This document shows positions 5,986 through 13,222 of a stretch of DNA of 14,608 bases, in pieces; positions within the stretch are counted from its first letter, which is position 1; each line of letters opens with the position of its first letter. Both the position numbers and the translations under genes were made by a program. The notes beneath the pieces are model-generated. The model did not search any database and was not told the DNA's origin. It saw nothing but the letters and a program-made list of their open reading frames with translations. Origin of the DNA: CAYLPT01 sp964385645 (lineage in GTDB: Bacteria > Armatimonadota > Hebobacteria > Hebobacterales > Hebobacteraceae); contig CAYLPT010000227.1 of NCBI GenBank assembly GCA_964385645.1, positions 1 to 14,608 on the forward strand, read 5' to 3'.

Positions 5986-6003
5986 CGCCGGAGAGGAGAG
6001 GGC

Positions 6004-7914
6004 ATGGCGGTCAAGGTGAAGCTGGGCAGCCGGGCCGGCGAGAGCATCCTTGCGGCGCTGGAGGCGTGTGAGCCAGAGCTGGCCGCGAAGGCGGTGGCGG
6101 CGCGCGTTGACGGGCGGCTGCTCGACCTGACGGCGCCGGCGCCGGAGGGGGGCGAGGTGGAGGCGCTGACCTTCGAGGACGAGGCGGGGGCGGAGGTGGT
6201 GCGCCACACCGCCTCCCACGTGATGGCCCAGGCCGTCCAGCAGCTCTACCCGGGCACGAAGCTGGGCATCGGGCCGGCGATCGAGGAGGGGTTCTACTAC
6301 GATTTCGACACCCACGCCACCTTCGGGCCCGAGGACCTGGAGCGGATCGAGGCGCGCATGGCGGAGATCGTGGCCGCCGACCTGCCGGTGCAGCGGCAGG
6401 AGATGCCGCGGGAGGAGGCGATCGCGCTGTTCCGGGGGCGGGGCGAGAGCTACAAGGTGGAGCTGCTCGAGGAGATGGGGGAGGGGTCAGTGACGGTGTA
6501 CTCCCAGGGCGAGTTCGCGGACCTGTGCCGGGGGCCGCATCTGCCCTCGACGGGGCGGCTGGGGGCGTTCAAGCTGTTGAGCACGGCAGGGGCATACTGG
6601 CGCGGCAGTGAGCGCAACCCCATGCTCCAGCGCATCTACGGGACAGTGTTCCCAGACCAGTCGCAGCTGCAGGAGTACCTGCGGCGGAGGGAGGAGGCGA
6701 CGCGGCGCGACCATCGGCGGCTGGGCAGGGAGCTGGACCTGTTCTCGATGCCGGAGGCGCTGGGAGGGGGGCTGGCGCTGTGGCACCCGAAGGGGGCGCG
6801 GCTGCGGTATGTGATCGAGGAGTTCTGGCGGCGGGAGCACCTGCGGCGGGGCTATGAGCTGGTGTTCACCCCCCACATCGCGCGGGCCGCTCTCTGGGAG
6901 ACGAGCGGCCACCTGAGCTTCTACCGCGACAGCATGTACGGGCCGATGATGGTGGAGGATGAAGAGTACCGGCTCAAGCCCATGAACTGCCCCTTCCACG
7001 TCCTGATCTACAAGAGCCAGGTGCGCAGCTACAGGGAGCTGCCCATCCGCTACTTCGAGCTGGGGACAGTGTATCGGTACGAGCGCTCGGGGGTGCTGCA
7101 CGGGCTGCTGCGGGTGCGGGGCTTCACCCAGGATGATGCGCACATCATCTGCACGCCGGAGCAGATTGGCGAGGAGGTGAAGGCGGCCCTCGACTTCGCG
7201 CTGTTCCTGCTGCGGGCCTTCGAGTACGAGGAGTTCGAGGTAGACCTGAGCGTCCGCGCCGATACCGACCGGGACAAGTACATGGGCGGCGACGAGCAGT
7301 GGGAGCTGGCGGAGCGCTCGCTGGTAGAGGCGCTGGAGGCGCGGGGACTGGAGTATCGGCGCGCGCCCGGAGAGGCGGTCTTCTACGGGCCCAAGATTGA
7401 CATCAAGCTGCGGGACTCGATGGGGCGTCTGTGGCAGGGGCCGACCATCCAGTTCGACTTCAACCTGACGAGCCGGTTCGGGATGGAGTATGTGGCGGCG
7501 GATGGCGAGCGGCACACGCCGCTGATGGTGCACCGGGCGCTGTTCGGGGCGCTGGAGCGCTTCATCGGGGGCTATATCGAGCACACGGGGGGGGCGTTTC
7601 CGGTGTGGCTGGCGCCAGTGCAGGTGAGGGTGCTGCCGATCGCGGAGCGGCACCACGAGTACGCGCGGAGGGTGGCCGATGAGCTGCGGTCGGCCGGGGC
7701 GCGGGTGGAGGTGGATGACCGGAACGCGACCACGCGGGCGAAGATCAGGGATGGGGAGCTGGAGAAGGTGCCCTACCTGCTGGTGGTGGGGGACCGGGAG
7801 GCCGAGGCCGGCGCGGTGGCGGTGCGGCGGCGGGGCGAGGGCGACCTGGGCGCGCAGCCGCTGGGGGAGTTTCTCGCCCGGCTGGGCCCGGAGCTGGCGC
7901 CGCCGGAGGGGTGA
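6004..7914 (+). CDS. thrS: Threonyl-tRNA synthetase
   Basis: Class II aminoacyl-tRNA synthetase charging tRNA-Thr; 636 residues, normal full length. Domains in order are an N-terminal TGS domain (~1-62), the editing domain with HTASH (68-72) and CRGPH (C175, H179), the catalytic core, and a C-terminal anticodon-binding domain (from ~535). The catalytic zinc ligands align as C329 (MNCPFH), H380 (FTQDDAH) and H510 (VHRALFGALERFIGG, which is also motif 3). Motif 2 is YRYERSGVLHGLLRVRGFTQDDAH. The editing site is intact, so mischarged Ser-tRNA-Thr should be hydrolysed. The ATG at 6004 follows AGGAG closely and begins the TGS domain. It lies behind a Thr-rich leader peptide and alternative hairpins that suggest attenuation, probably on the tRNA-Val transcript. 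Confidence 0.97.
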   Translation: MAVKVKLGSRAGESILAALEACEPELAAKAVAARVDGRLLDLTAPAPEGGEVEALTFEDEAGAEVVRHTASHVMAQAVQQLYPGTKLGIGPAIEEGFYYDFDTHATFGPEDLERIEARMAEIVAADLPVQRQEMPREEAIALFRGRGESYKVELLEEMGEGSVTVYSQGEFADLCRGPHLPSTGRLGAFKLLSTAGAYWRGSERNPMLQRIYGTVFPDQSQLQEYLRRREEATRRDHRRLGRELDLFSMPEALGGGLALWHPKGARLRYVIEEFWRREHLRRGYELVFTPHIARAALWETSGHLSFYRDSMYGPMMVEDEEYRLKPMNCPFHVLIYKSQVRSYRELPIRYFELGTVYRYERSGVLHGLLRVRGFTQDDAHIICTPEQIGEEVKAALDFALFLLRAFEYEEFEVDLSVRADTDRDKYMGGDEQWELAERSLVEALEARGLEYRRAPGEAVFYGPKIDIKLRDSMGRLWQGPTIQFDFNLTSRFGMEYVAADGERHTPLMVHRALFGALERFIGGYIEHTGGAFPVWLAPVQVRVLPIAERHHEYARRVADELRSAGARVEVDDRNATTRAKIRDGELEKVPYLLVVGDREAEAGAVAVRRRGEGDLGAQPLGEFLARLGPELAPPEG

Positions 7915-8275
7915 TGGGCCAACAGCGGCGCGCTGATGAGAAGGCGTCGAGCTGATGTGGCAGAAAGCAGCGGGAGAGCAGGGCTGGCGGGCGCGCGGGG
8001 CTTGAGAGAGCCCGGCTGCGGGGGGAGGGCGCGGAGGCGATCCGCGCGCGGCGCGGCACACGCGAGCCACCTACCTTGCATCCACGATCCTACCTGGAGC
8101 ACTGAGGTGCGGTTGGCGCTTGGCGCGGTGGATGCACCTGACTTGGCCACGTCGTTCTCCCTTCGCCGCTTGCTTCTACGCCAGCGCCGGTGCGTGCGCT
8201 CGCCGCGGGCCTGATCGCGCGCGAGCCTGCCAAGCCACAGCGCAACCTGGGCTTCAGGCGGAGGGAGGGACGGGC
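7915..8275 (+). other. 361-bp intergenic region between thrS and the SLH protein gene
   Basis: No convincing gene or RNA family was found. No clear -35/-10 pair could be read. A small hairpin (GGGCTT / GAGCCC, about 7998-8013) has no T-run, so I do not call a thrS terminator. A hairpin at 8225-8259 is listed separately. Short ORFs here are high-GC artefacts. The region must hold the promoter of the SLH gene unless that is cotranscribed with thrS. Confidence 0.5.
8225..8259 (+). promoter_or_regulatory. Hairpin immediately upstream of the SLH-protein ribosome site
   Basis: GCCTG (8225-8229) pairs with CAGGC (8255-8259) and AAGCC (8232-8236) with GGCTT (8250-8254), with a CC bulge and a 13-base loop. 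It ends 3 nt before the GGGAGGG ribosome site (8263-8269). It could stabilise the mRNA 5' end or modulate translation; no known riboswitch consensus was recognised. Confidence 0.4.
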
Positions 8276-10876
8276 ATGCGGTTGGTCTTCGCTGTACTGG
8301 CGGTGGCGGCCCTGATCGGTGGGGCGGCGGGGCCGCTGCTGGCGCTTGACCTGGTGTACAACTACGCCATGTCGTTCGACCCGGGGTGGACGGCGACCGG
8401 AGACTGGCAGTGGGGCGAGCCAAGCGGGACGGGCGGCAACCCCAGCAGCGGGTACACGGGGCCCTATGTGTACGGGTACAACCTCGCCGGGGGCTACCCC
8501 AACAACATGAGCGCGCAGACGCTCACGACGACGGCCATTGACTGCACCGGCCTGAGGAACACGACGCTGCGGTTCCGGCGGTGGCTGGGGGTTGAGAGCA
8601 ACTGGTTCGACCATGCCTCTGTGCAGGTGTCGTCGAATGGCGCCACCTGGACGACCGTGTGGCAGAACCCGGACACGAGCTTCCAGGATGTGGCGTGGGT
8701 GCTCGTGGAGTATGACATCTCGGCCGTCGCGGACGGGCAGTCCACTGTGTACCTCCGGTGGGTGATGGGCTCCACGGACTCCTCGGTTACGTACTCGGGC
8801 TGGAACATAGACGATGTCCAGATCTGGGCGGACACGGTGGATGTGCCGCTCCAGATCCTCGCCTGGGTGCCGTACACCGACCTCGCCTGGGAGTATGGCA
8901 ACACGCTCGCGGCGCTGAGCATGCACTTCGACCACTACGTCGTGACCGAGTCGTGGACGGACTCGGCCGCCGTGCTGGAGTCCGAGCTCGCGGGCAAGCA
9001 CGTGTTCCTCGTGCCGGAGCCAGAGAATACCGACTCGGCGACGCTGGAGGCGATGGGAACGGAGTTCTCGTCCGTCCTTCAGGACTTCGTCGAGGCCGGC
9101 GGCACTGTGGTGGTGTTGTGTGAATGGTCTGGGCGGCAGGGCTTCCTCACCGCTACGGGCCTGATGAGCGCGAGTTACGCGGCGCGCTACTGGATGGGAC
9201 CTCTGCCCGTGGTGCTCGCATCCCATCCGCTGGCCGAGGGCCTGGGCGCCACCGTCGCCGCCCAGGACGCCACGGCCGCGTACACCATCGGCCCCGAGGC
9301 GACCTCGATCATCGAGGATGGATACGGCAACACCGTGCTCGCCTGCCGCGACATCGGCTACGGCGCCGTGGTGCTGATGGGGTATGACTTCTATGCCTAC
9401 GACAGCGACGCCGGGCAGGTCCTGGCGAACGCGGTCCGCTACCCTCGCTCCACCGTGGATGTCCTCGTATACGAGGCGTGGAACCACGTGCATGTCGCGA
9501 GAGAGGCGGTGTCCCGGCTCGGCTACGGGTACACCCTCGCCGACAGCGCGACGTTCGACAGCGCGCTGGTCTCGCAGGACTGGGACGTCGTGGTCGTGGA
9601 TGCGCCGAGCAGCATCCCCGCGGATGGCTGGGCGGAGCTGATCGGCCACGTGAAGAGCGGAGGCCGGGTGGCCCTGTCCACGTGGGATGTGACCTATCAC
9701 CCGGACCTGTGCTCCGCCTTCGGCGTCTCCGCGGTCCAGACCCTGGCGGCCGTGCCGCCCATCTACCGGTGGGACGCCTCGCACGCGCTGTTCACGACGC
9801 CCCGCTCGGTGCCGGACCTCACCACCTGGGCGGACCGCTGGGGCTCGGATGCGGACCGGCTGGAGCCGGCCGTGGCGGGGGCGGTCGCGGTGGCCGGCTT
9901 CTCGGCCGGTCCGACGGAAGAGCAGGCGGCGCTCGTGATCGGCAACGGCGCCAACACGATCATCAACGGCTTCCTGTGGGATGACGCGAACCAGGACGAC
10001 GACGCGGACGGCGTGAGCGACTGCGTCGAGCTGGTCATGAATCAGGTGCTGTTCCTGCTGCGGCGGCCGGACGTTGACTTCAGCGCCGACCCGCTGGAGT
10101 GTGTCGTCGGCGACGGCGTGGACTTCAGCGACCTGTCGTCGGCGGGCTGCACCGCTTGGGCGTGGGACTTCGGCGACGGCGGCGTCAGCCCCCAGCGGAA
10201 CCCGACCCACCTCTACTGGGCGCCCGGCTATCGAACCGTCACTCTGAGCGCGACGAACGACTGGGCGACAGCGACCGCAGCCAAGCACTGGTACATCGCG
10301 GTCGGCTTCCCGGACACGCCGCCGGACCACTGGGCCTTCCACTACATCCTGAGCTGTGTGATGGCGGAGATCGTGGCCGGCTACCCCGATGGAACTTACG
10401 GGCCCGGGTCCGTGGTGGACAGGGCGCAGATGGCGGTGTTCATCGCCCGCGCGATGGCCGGCGGTGACGCCAACGTCCCCAACCCTCCGCCGGGCCAGGA
10501 TCCGACTTTCCCCGACGTGCCGGAGGACTACTGGGCCTACCGGTGGATCGAATACCTGGCTGCCGAGGGGATCGTCGGGGGCTACTGGGATGGCTACCAC
10601 CCGGAGGAGGAGGTGAGCCGGGCGCAGATGGCGGTGTTCGTCGCGCGAGGCATGGAGGGCGGTGACGCCAATGTCCCCGAGCCTCCGCCAGGCCAGGATC
10701 CGACTTTCCCGGATGTGCCGGAGGACTACTGGGCCTACCGGTGGATCGAGCACCTGGCCGCCGAGGGCGTGGTCGGGGGCTACTGGGATGGATACCGTCC
10801 CGAGGAGCTCGTCAGCCGGGACCAGATGTCTGTCTTCGTGCAGCGCGCGTTCGAGCTGCCGATGAAGCAGCCGTAA
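8276..10876 (+). CDS. Large secreted S-layer-type protein with PKD and three SLH domains
   Basis: An 866-residue exported protein. It has a signal peptide (1-~24: MRLVFAVLAVAALIGGAAG). Residues ~25-187 form a jelly-roll/immune-inhibitor-A-like region ending YSGWNIDDVQIW. Two Rossmann-like, glutamine-amidotransferase-like regions follow (~190-392 and ~393-565), each with a hydrophobic strand and glycine-rich turns but no recognised Cys-His-Glu triad. A calcium-type DDANQDDDADGVSD stretch lies near 568-581. A PKD domain (~598-675) has AWDFGDGG. Three SLH repeats (~678-862) come last. SLH domains anchor proteins to the cell wall or surface layer. The usual TRAE motif appears as DRAQ, SRAQ and SRDQ. 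The ATG at 8276 is chosen for its signal peptide and the GGGAGGG six nt upstream; an earlier in-frame start at 8120 lacks both. Substrate or role is unknown. A strong terminator follows. Confidence 0.88.
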   Translation: MRLVFAVLAVAALIGGAAGPLLALDLVYNYAMSFDPGWTATGDWQWGEPSGTGGNPSSGYTGPYVYGYNLAGGYPNNMSAQTLTTTAIDCTGLRNTTLRFRRWLGVESNWFDHASVQVSSNGATWTTVWQNPDTSFQDVAWVLVEYDISAVADGQSTVYLRWVMGSTDSSVTYSGWNIDDVQIWADTVDVPLQILAWVPYTDLAWEYGNTLAALSMHFDHYVVTESWTDSAAVLESELAGKHVFLVPEPENTDSATLEAMGTEFSSVLQDFVEAGGTVVVLCEWSGRQGFLTATGLMSASYAARYWMGPLPVVLASHPLAEGLGATVAAQDATAAYTIGPEATSIIEDGYGNTVLACRDIGYGAVVLMGYDFYAYDSDAGQVLANAVRYPRSTVDVLVYEAWNHVHVAREAVSRLGYGYTLADSATFDSALVSQDWDVVVVDAPSSIPADGWAELIGHVKSGGRVALSTWDVTYHPDLCSAFGVSAVQTLAAVPPIYRWDASHALFTTPRSVPDLTTWADRWGSDADRLEPAVAGAVAVAGFSAGPTEEQAALVIGNGANTIINGFLWDDANQDDDADGVSDCVELVMNQVLFLLRRPDVDFSADPLECVVGDGVDFSDLSSAGCTAWAWDFGDGGVSPQRNPTHLYWAPGYRTVTLSATNDWATATAAKHWYIAVGFPDTPPDHWAFHYILSCVMAEIVAGYPDGTYGPGSVVDRAQMAVFIARAMAGGDANVPNPPPGQDPTFPDVPEDYWAYRWIEYLAAEGIVGGYWDGYHPEEEVSRAQMAVFVARGMEGGDANVPEPPPGQDPTFPDVPEDYWAYRWIEHLAAEGVVGGYWDGYRPEELVSRDQMSVFVQRAFELPMKQP
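10460..10855 (+). repeat. 198-bp tandem repeat encoding SLH linker-plus-domain units
   Basis: Two adjacent units of 198 bp (66 codons) start at GGCGGTGACGCC at 10460 and 10658. Long stretches are identical or differ by single bases, for example the segment encoding EDYWAYRWIE. Both encode GGDANVP-PPPGQDPTFPDVPEDYWAYRWIE followed by GGYWDGY and a SR(A/D)QM(A/S)VFV segment. The nucleotide similarity suggests a recent duplication or ongoing gene conversion of the second and third SLH modules, whereas the first is more diverged. Confidence 0.85.
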
Positions 10877-10911
10877 GGTCTCTCCGGCGGCAGCGCCGGG
10901 AACCCGAGACC
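10877..10911 (+). repeat. Nested inverted repeat after the SLH gene
   Basis: GGTCTC (10877-10882) pairs with GAGACC (10906-10911), enclosing CCGGCG (10884-10889) and CGCCGG (10894-10899). It begins immediately after the stop codon and precedes the main terminator. It may stabilise the mRNA 3' end. Confidence 0.5.
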
Positions 10912-10918
10912 GCAACCG

Positions 10919-10955
10919 CGGGGCAGGGCGCCTGAGGCGCCCTGCCCCGTTCTCT
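10919..10955 (+). terminator. Rho-independent terminator of the SLH gene
   Basis: A perfect 14-bp stem: CGGGGCAGGGCGCC (10919-10932) with GGCGCCCTGCCCCG (10936-10949) and a TGA loop, followed by TTCTCT. It is the strongest hairpin in the window and separates this gene from the convergent MttB-family gene ending at 10968. Confidence 0.88.
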
Positions 10956-10967
10956 GGTCGAAGGTCG

Positions 10968-12389
10968 TCAGCCGCCGGCGAGGTCGCGCTCGGCGCGGGC
11001 GTAGATGCGCTCAAGCTCGCGGGCGAGGGTGGGCTCCAGCTGGTAGTCGTGACCCGCGATCCGCTCGCGAGCGAGCTGGTGGATGCGACGGCGCAGGTCG
11101 GAGGAGCCGGCCTCCAGCCAGGCGGGGAGGGAGCGGCGCTCGAGGAAGCGGGGGAGCCAGTAGAGGCGGCGGTACTGATCGAGGGTGGCGTCGGAGGCGA
11201 GGAAGCCGCGGCCGAGGCCGTCGCCGATCTCCTCCAGGCAGGACGCGGGGTCGAGGGAGACGTCGGCCCCGGCGGCGAGGCGGCGGCCGTAGTCCAACAG
11301 CTCACAGTCGAACAGGAGCTGCTCGGCGCTGAAGACCTCGTCGAGGGAGAGCGCGCCGGCGCCATCGTAGTGGCGGCTGCCCAGCAGAGCGCCGGAGACG
11401 ATGCCGGCCATCTTCTCGGCGGCGGCCTGGGGGCCGGGGACCTTGGCCTGGGTGCGCAGGACGCCGCCTGGGGGGCCGGGCTCGCGGCCGTGGCAGAAGG
11501 CGTTGAGCTCCTCGCAGGCCCAGCGAAAGAGGAGGTCCTCGGGGCCGCCGAAGCTCATCGCCATGCCGCGCAGATCGAAGGCGACGACGCGGACGCCCCA
11601 GTCCACGGGCAGGCCGGTGGCGGCCTGGAGCACCAGGGCTCCGCCGACGACCTCCGCGACGCCGAGGGCGAGGGCGTGGGCGAGGCGGATGGGTGCGGAG
11701 GCGCCAGCCGATGACATGTTGCCAACGTGCAGCCGTGAGAGGCGGTGACGCTGGCCGATGGCGCAGGCGAGGGACTCGGCGCCGAGGGTAAGGGGGCTGA
11801 CGACGTAGACGGGCAGGGAGCGCAGGGGCGAGCCGAGGACCTCGGCCATGTCCATCACATAGGGCACGGAGGCGGCCCACTTGGGGTCCACGGGGTGGCG
11901 GCCATCGGGGCAGTGCTGGGCGCCGATGCGGTACTGGAGGAGAGGCTGGAGGGGGGCAGGCACGTCGCTGGGACAGCCGGGGGCAGCGCCGCGCACGCCG
12001 TCGGCGTGGAGGCTGCCCACGAGCTTGGCGGCCTCGGTCAGCCGCTCCGTGGTGAAGGGGACGACGCGGTCGGAGTCGAGGTCGTGGACGTGGGTGGCAT
12101 ACTGGCAGGTGAGGGCGATGAAGGGCTGGTCGGCCGACGGGTCGGGGCGGAGGGAGCGAAGGCCTGCCTCCCTGGTCTCGGCGATCAGCTGGGCAGCGGT
12201 GGCGCGGTCGGGGAAAACGCGCTCGCCGAGGACGCGCAGCCCGGCGCGGGCGGCGGCCTCGCGGGCCTCGGGGTGGTGGACGGCGAGGCCGTGGCGGGCG
12301 AGGATGTCGGCGGCGGTGGCGCAGATGCGGGCCAGGCCGTCGGGTGAGAGCAGGCGCGGCCGGCGCAGCGGCAGGGCGTCGTGTGCCAT
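10968..12389 (-). CDS. Trimethylamine methyltransferase (MttB)-family protein, non-pyrrolysine type
   Basis: A 473-residue member of the MttB superfamily, corrinoid-dependent methyltransferases acting on methylated amines such as trimethylamine or glycine betaine. Seen features: length close to the family norm, an N-terminal helix region (LSPDGLARICATAADILARHG), a central DLRGMAMSFGGPEDLLF segment where relatives have D-x-R-T-G...G-x-P-E, and a conserved C-terminal AKVPGPQAAAEKMAGIVSGALLG...LSLDEVFSAEQLLFDCELL. No in-frame amber codon interrupts the gene, so it is not a pyrrolysine enzyme. No corrinoid protein, reactivase or methyl-corrinoid:folate transferase is nearby, so the substrate is unknown. 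The start at 12389 follows GGGGAG by 4 nt and gives MAHDALPLRRPRLL; a longer in-frame start at 12542 would overlap wrbA's start region and has no typical N-terminus. Confidence 0.85.
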   Translation of the reverse strand: MAHDALPLRRPRLLSPDGLARICATAADILARHGLAVHHPEAREAAARAGLRVLGERVFPDRATAAQLIAETREAGLRSLRPDPSADQPFIALTCQYATHVHDLDSDRVVPFTTERLTEAAKLVGSLHADGVRGAAPGCPSDVPAPLQPLLQYRIGAQHCPDGRHPVDPKWAASVPYVMDMAEVLGSPLRSLPVYVVSPLTLGAESLACAIGQRHRLSRLHVGNMSSAGASAPIRLAHALALGVAEVVGGALVLQAATGLPVDWGVRVVAFDLRGMAMSFGGPEDLLFRWACEELNAFCHGREPGPPGGVLRTQAKVPGPQAAAEKMAGIVSGALLGSRHYDGAGALSLDEVFSAEQLLFDCELLDYGRRLAAGADVSLDPASCLEEIGDGLGRGFLASDATLDQYRRLYWLPRFLERRSLPAWLEAGSSDLRRRIHQLARERIAGHDYQLEPTLARELERIYARAERDLAGG

Positions 12390-12540
12390 GGTACTCCCCA
12401 GAAGCATCCCCGGCGCCGGCGCGGTGTACGCCGGAGCGACACCGGCCGGCTCGGGCGGCGATTTTGCGGGTTTCTGTGACAAGGCGGCTGGTCCCTTGCG
12501 AGAAGCGACCCCGTGGCGCGGGGGAGCACGGGAGGAGGAC
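12390..12540. other. Divergent intergenic region between the MttB-family gene and the WrbA-like gene
   Basis: A 151-bp spacer holding both 5' regions. It includes a locally A/T-richer patch (GATTTTGCGGGTTTCTGTG, about 12460-12478), but no convincing -35/-10 pair could be read on either strand. GGTGT and ACACC near 12423-12443 can form a short hairpin. Shared regulation of the two genes is possible but not shown. Confidence 0.4.
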
Positions 12541-13152
12541 ATGGCGACGAAGGTGCTGGTGCTCTACTACAGCATGACCGGCAACGTGTACCGGATGGCG
12601 CAGTTGGTGGCGGAGGGGGCGCGGGAGGCCGGCGCGGAGGTGGATGTGAAGACGGTGCCGGAGCTGATGCCCAAGGAGCTGATCGAGGGGAACGAGACGA
12701 TCAAGCGGGCCAAGGAGGAGCAGAAGGGGGTGCCGGTGGCGAAGCCGGAGGAGCTGGCGGACTACGACGGGATCATCGTGGGGACCCCGACCCGCTTCGG
12801 GAACATGGCGGCGCAGATGCGCAACTTCTGGGATCAGACGGGGGCGCTGTGGGTGAAGGGGGCGCTGGTGGGCAAGCCGGCGGGGGCGTTCTGCTCCACG
12901 ACGAGCATGCACGGGGGGCAGGAGACGACGCTGGTCTCGATGATGCTCAACTTCTTGCACCACGGGATGATCATCGTCGGGGTGCCGTACACGGTAGCGG
13001 AGCTCAACAACACCGACGCCGGGGGGACGCCCTATGGCCCCAGCCACACCTCGGGCCACCCGCCGACGCGGCCGGTGACTGAGGAGGAGGCGGCCATCTG
13101 CCGGGCGATGGGGCGGCTGGTCGCGGAGGTGGCGGGGAAGCTGGCGAAGTAG
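12541..13152 (+). CDS. wrbA: NAD(P)H:quinone oxidoreductase, type IV (WrbA-like flavoprotein)
   Basis: FMN-binding flavodoxin-fold enzyme that reduces quinones by two electrons, limiting semiquinone and oxidative stress. Its 203 residues match WrbA length. Visible motifs are the FMN phosphate loop YYSMTGNVYRMA (9-20), the isoalloxazine-contacting GTPTRFGNMAAQMRNFWDQTG (from G81) and the HGGQET segment (from H124) diagnostic of WrbA. VGVPYTVAELNN and GGTPYGPSHTSG follow in the usual order. The ATG at 12541 directly follows GGAGGAGG, an excellent ribosome site; the reading frame is open further upstream but lacks family sequence there. It is divergent from the MttB-family gene and ends 70 bp from a convergent gene. 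Confidence 0.93.
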   Translation: MATKVLVLYYSMTGNVYRMAQLVAEGAREAGAEVDVKTVPELMPKELIEGNETIKRAKEEQKGVPVAKPEELADYDGIIVGTPTRFGNMAAQMRNFWDQTGALWVKGALVGKPAGAFCSTTSMHGGQETTLVSMMLNFLHHGMIIVGVPYTVAELNNTDAGGTPYGPSHTSGHPPTRPVTEEEAAICRAMGRLVAEVAGKLAK

Positions 13153-13178
13153 GGCGAAGCGCGCCGCCCCTCCGGGTA

Positions 13179-13200
13179 GGGCAGACGCCTTGTCTGTCCC
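13179..13200 (+). terminator. Possible terminator between convergent genes
   Basis: GGGCAGAC (13179-13186) can pair with GTCTGTCCC (13192-13200), eight base pairs with one bulged T and a five-base loop. It lies 26 bp past the WrbA-like stop and before the convergent gene's end. No T-run follows, so support is moderate. Confidence 0.4.
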
Positions 13201-13222
13201 GCGGCGTCTCTCCGCCCTCCTC

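Noticed and set aside
5860..6003. T-box riboswitch in the thrS leader
   Set aside because: The leader is only ~140 nt and lacks the T-box core (AGGGTGGNACCGCG or TGGNACC). The Thr-rich ORF with alternative hairpins fits leader-peptide attenuation better.
8210..8275. c-di-GMP (GEMM) or cobalamin riboswitch suggested by AAGCCACAGCGCAACC
   Set aside because: Only short resemblance to conserved boxes; the remaining stems and boxes are absent.
8090..11365. A 1091-codon open frame on the minus strand, antisense to the SLH gene
   Set aside because: High-GC shadow ORF: low-complexity Arg/Pro/His-rich product, no domains. The plus strand has signal peptide, PKD and SLH repeats in the correct frame.
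10968..12389. Pyrrolysine-containing MttB
   Set aside because: The frame has no internal in-frame TAG and ends at TGA at full family length.
11302..13059. Long minus-strand open frame overlapping the MttB-family and WrbA-like genes
   Set aside because: Pro/Arg-rich shadow of the MttB-family gene in another frame; no recognisable domain.
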